Of a stretch of 7,362 bases of DNA, positions 5,778-7,362 are shown one piece after another. This DNA is from Actinomycetota bacterium (GTDB taxonomy: Bacteria; Actinomycetota; UBA4738; HRBIN12). A model generated the notes under the pieces. It had not been told where the DNA came from. It searched no databases and saw only the letters and a list, made by a program, of their open reading frames with translations. Every line of letters starts with the position of its first letter. Within the stretch, counting starts at the first letter, position 1. Location of the stretch: assembly GCA_005883885.1 (NCBI GenBank), contig VAYF01000189.1, positions 1-7,362 on the forward strand, read 5' to 3'. The position numbers were made by a program, and so were the translations under genes.

Positions 5778-5823
5778 GAACCCTCCACCACCAAGCGGCG
5801 CGCACGCCGCGCGCCCTGACTCC

Positions 5824-5830
5824 GAGGAGG
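5824..5830 (+). promoter_or_regulatory. Shine-Dalgarno site of pnp
   Basis: GAGGAGG ends 11 nt before the ATG at 5842 and supports that start. An upstream CCTCC at 5782-5786, just after the structured leader, is complementary to GGAGG at 5826-5830 and could mask this site. Confidence 0.7.
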
Positions 5831-5841
5831 AGATCGACCGG

Positions 5842-7362
5842 ATGGTCACCACTATGTCGCGCCAGGTCGGCGCGAACGAGATGACGTTCGAAGCCGGCAA
5901 GCTCGCGAAGCTCGCCGATGGGAGCGTCGTCGTCACGTATGGGCAGACCCAGGTGCTCGCCACCTGCGTCCGCTCGAAGCCCCGCGAGGGGATCGACTTC
6001 TTCCCGCTCACGATCGACGTCGAGGAGCGGATGTACGCGGCCGGGAAGATCCCGGGCTCGTTCTTCCGGCGTGAGGGCCGGCCGGGCGAGACCGCGATCC
6101 TCACGGCTCGCCTGATCGACAGGCCCCTTCGCCCCACGTTCAAGGAAGGCTTCCGCGACGAGGTGCAGGTCATCTGCACGATCCTGTCCGTCGACATGGC
6201 CAACCCGTACGACATCCCCGCGATGAACGCGGCCGCGTGTGCCGTGGGGCTGGCCGGGCTCCCGTTCGACGGACCGGTCGCCGCGGTGCGGCTCGGGATG
6301 ATCGGCGGTCGGTGGGTCGTCAACCCCACGTTCCAGGAGCTCGAGGACGCCACCTTCGACATCGTCGTCGCTGGCGCCAAGAATGCGCAGGCGGGGGTCG
6401 ATATCCTCATGATCGAGGGTGAGGCTCCCGAAAGCACTTGGCCGCTGCTCGGCGCCGGCGGGGGCGCGGTCGCGCCGACCGAGGAGGTCGTCGCGCAAGG
6501 TCTCGAGGTCGCGAAGGCGGAGATCGGGCAGCTGGTTGCGTTCCAGGAGGAGTTCATCAGAGCCCACGGGGTGACGCCGATGGAGTTCACGCCGTCACCG
6601 CTGTACGGCCAGGACATCTGGGACACGCTGTACGCGAACTTCGCCGGCAAGCTCGAAGCCGCCATCGTCCCGGACAAGCAGGCTCGAGACGCTGCCTTCG
6701 ATGCGGTGAAGGAGGAAGCGAAGCTCCATCTCGCCACGGTGCTCGGTGCGGCGTTCGAAGAGCGCGACCAGGAGTTCTCGGCCGCGTGGAAGAGCCTCCA
6801 GAAGAAGGTCATGCGCAGGCGCGTGATCGAGCAGGGCGTCCGGCTCGACGGTCGCGGGTCGAAGGACATCCGTCGGCTCTCGGCCGAGGTTGGCCTGGTC
6901 CCTCGGGCGCACGGCTCGGCGCTGTTCGAGCGTGGCGAGACACAGGTGCTCAACGTCACGACGCTCGGCATGCTGCGGATGACGCAGCTGATCGACACGC
7001 TCGACCCCGAGGATTCGAAGCGCTACATGCACCACTACAACTTCCCGCCGTTCTCCACGAGCGAGACGGGCCGGGTCGGCTCACCTCGTCGACGTGAGAT
7101 CGGCCACGGCGCGCTCGCCGAGCGGGCGTTGATCCCGGTGGTGCCGACCGAAGAGGAGTTCCCGTACGCGCTTCGCCTGGTGTCGGATGTGCTGGCCTCG
7201 AACGGTTCCACATCGATGGCGAGCGTGTGCGGATCGACGCTGTCGTTGATGGACGCCGGCGTCCCGATCAAGGCGCCCGTCGCGGGGATCGCGATGGGCA
7301 TGATCGCCGATGACGGGCAGTTCGTAACCCTGACCGACATCCTGGGTGCCGAGGACGCGCTG
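5842..7362 (+). CDS. pnp: Polyribonucleotide nucleotidyltransferase (PNPase), 3' end beyond window
   Basis: PNPase is a trimeric 3'-5' phosphorolytic exoribonuclease of RNA decay. The 507 residues visible run without a stop to the window edge. The first RNase PH domain has FFPLTIDVEERMYAAGKIPG (53-72), SFFRREGRPGETAILTARLI (73-92) and DRPLRP (93-98). An all-helical linker follows (about 215-325, with APTEEVVAQGLE). The second RNase PH domain starts at RVIEQGVRLDGRGSKDIR (327-344) and includes HGSALFERGETQVL (357-370), YNFPPFSTSETGRVGSPRRR (399-418), EIGHGALAERAL (419-430), the phosphate-binding SNGSTSMASVCGS (453-465) and TDILGAED (498-505), which includes one expected metal-binding Asp. The rest of that domain and the usual KH and S1 domains, roughly 200 or more residues, lie outside. 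The start is ATG 5842 (Shine-Dalgarno GAGGAGG); a second ATG at 5854 is possible. The N-terminus is short before the first strand (MTFEAGKLA). Confidence 0.96.
   Translation, partial: MVTTMSRQVGANEMTFEAGKLAKLADGSVVVTYGQTQVLATCVRSKPREGIDFFPLTIDVEERMYAAGKIPGSFFRREGRPGETAILTARLIDRPLRPTFKEGFRDEVQVICTILSVDMANPYDIPAMNAAACAVGLAGLPFDGPVAAVRLGMIGGRWVVNPTFQELEDATFDIVVAGAKNAQAGVDILMIEGEAPESTWPLLGAGGGAVAPTEEVVAQGLEVAKAEIGQLVAFQEEFIRAHGVTPMEFTPSPLYGQDIWDTLYANFAGKLEAAIVPDKQARDAAFDAVKEEAKLHLATVLGAAFEERDQEFSAAWKSLQKKVMRRRVIEQGVRLDGRGSKDIRRLSAEVGLVPRAHGSALFERGETQVLNVTTLGMLRMTQLIDTLDPEDSKRYMHHYNFPPFSTSETGRVGSPRRREIGHGALAERALIPVVPTEEEFPYALRLVSDVLASNGSTSMASVCGSTLSLMDAGVPIKAPVAGIAMGMIADDGQFVTLTDILGAEDAL

Noticed and set aside
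5746..5841. Upstream extension of the pnp reading frame
   Set aside because: The frame is open from the TGA at 5743 but contains no ATG or GTG before 5842, is proline-rich, and overlaps the leader structure. The Shine-Dalgarno site supports 5842.
5499..6998. Long minus-strand open frame (499 codons) opposite rpsO and pnp
   Set aside because: It is a shadow of GC-rich codon usage: the plus strand encodes unmistakable S15 and PNPase, and the minus-strand product is a serine/arginine-rich low-complexity sequence with no family features.
1..7362. CRISPR array, insertion sequence, prophage or attachment site
   Set aside because: No regularly spaced direct repeats, transposase or integrase motifs, tRNA-end duplications or terminal inverted repeats were seen. 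Non-coding gaps are short and fully described by the entries above.

Overview
The window is a GC-rich (by eye about two-thirds G+C, not computed), densely coding stretch of bacterial chromosome. Gene content and order (rbfA, DHH phosphoesterase, truB, then ribF, rpsO, pnp) match the translation/RNA-processing cluster downstream of nusA-infB, in the arrangement common in Actinomycetota. High GC, GTG starts and apparently leaderless genes with a -10-like box just before the start codon fit an actinobacterial, probably uncultured, lineage. The phylum assignment is an inference.

Region 1 (7-2199, +): rbfA, an nrnA-type DHH/DHHA1 phosphoesterase and truB overlap end to start (11 nt, then 4 nt) and form one translationally coupled unit for ribosome maturation, nanoRNA/pAp turnover and tRNA pseudouridylation. 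Region 2 (2211-4369): an envelope module lies between truB and ribF. It has a flippase-like UPF0104-type membrane protein on +, converging with a two-gene minus-strand unit (a four-helix membrane protein of unknown function, then a PAP2-type lipid phosphatase). The PAP2 gene has lost an internal segment carrying its first two catalytic motifs and changes frame there. Region 3 (4447-7362, +): ribF, rpsO and the 5' two-thirds of pnp, which runs off the window. ribF also has an out-of-frame internal gap, between its nucleotide-binding motif and the rest of the FMN adenylyltransferase domain. rpsO and pnp are separated by 222 nt rich in inverted repeats, a candidate structured pnp leader.

Three plus-strand genes that begin a segment (flippase-like gene, ribF, rpsO) share a GGTA[G/C][G/C]CT box 8-12 nt before the start codon and lack a Shine-Dalgarno sequence. 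nrnA, pnp and the two minus-strand genes have clear Shine-Dalgarno sequences. I see no mobile element, CRISPR array, tRNA or rRNA, and no convincing new multi-gene system. The points most worth a second look are the two out-of-frame gaps about 1 kb apart, the pnp leader, and the shared start-proximal promoter box.
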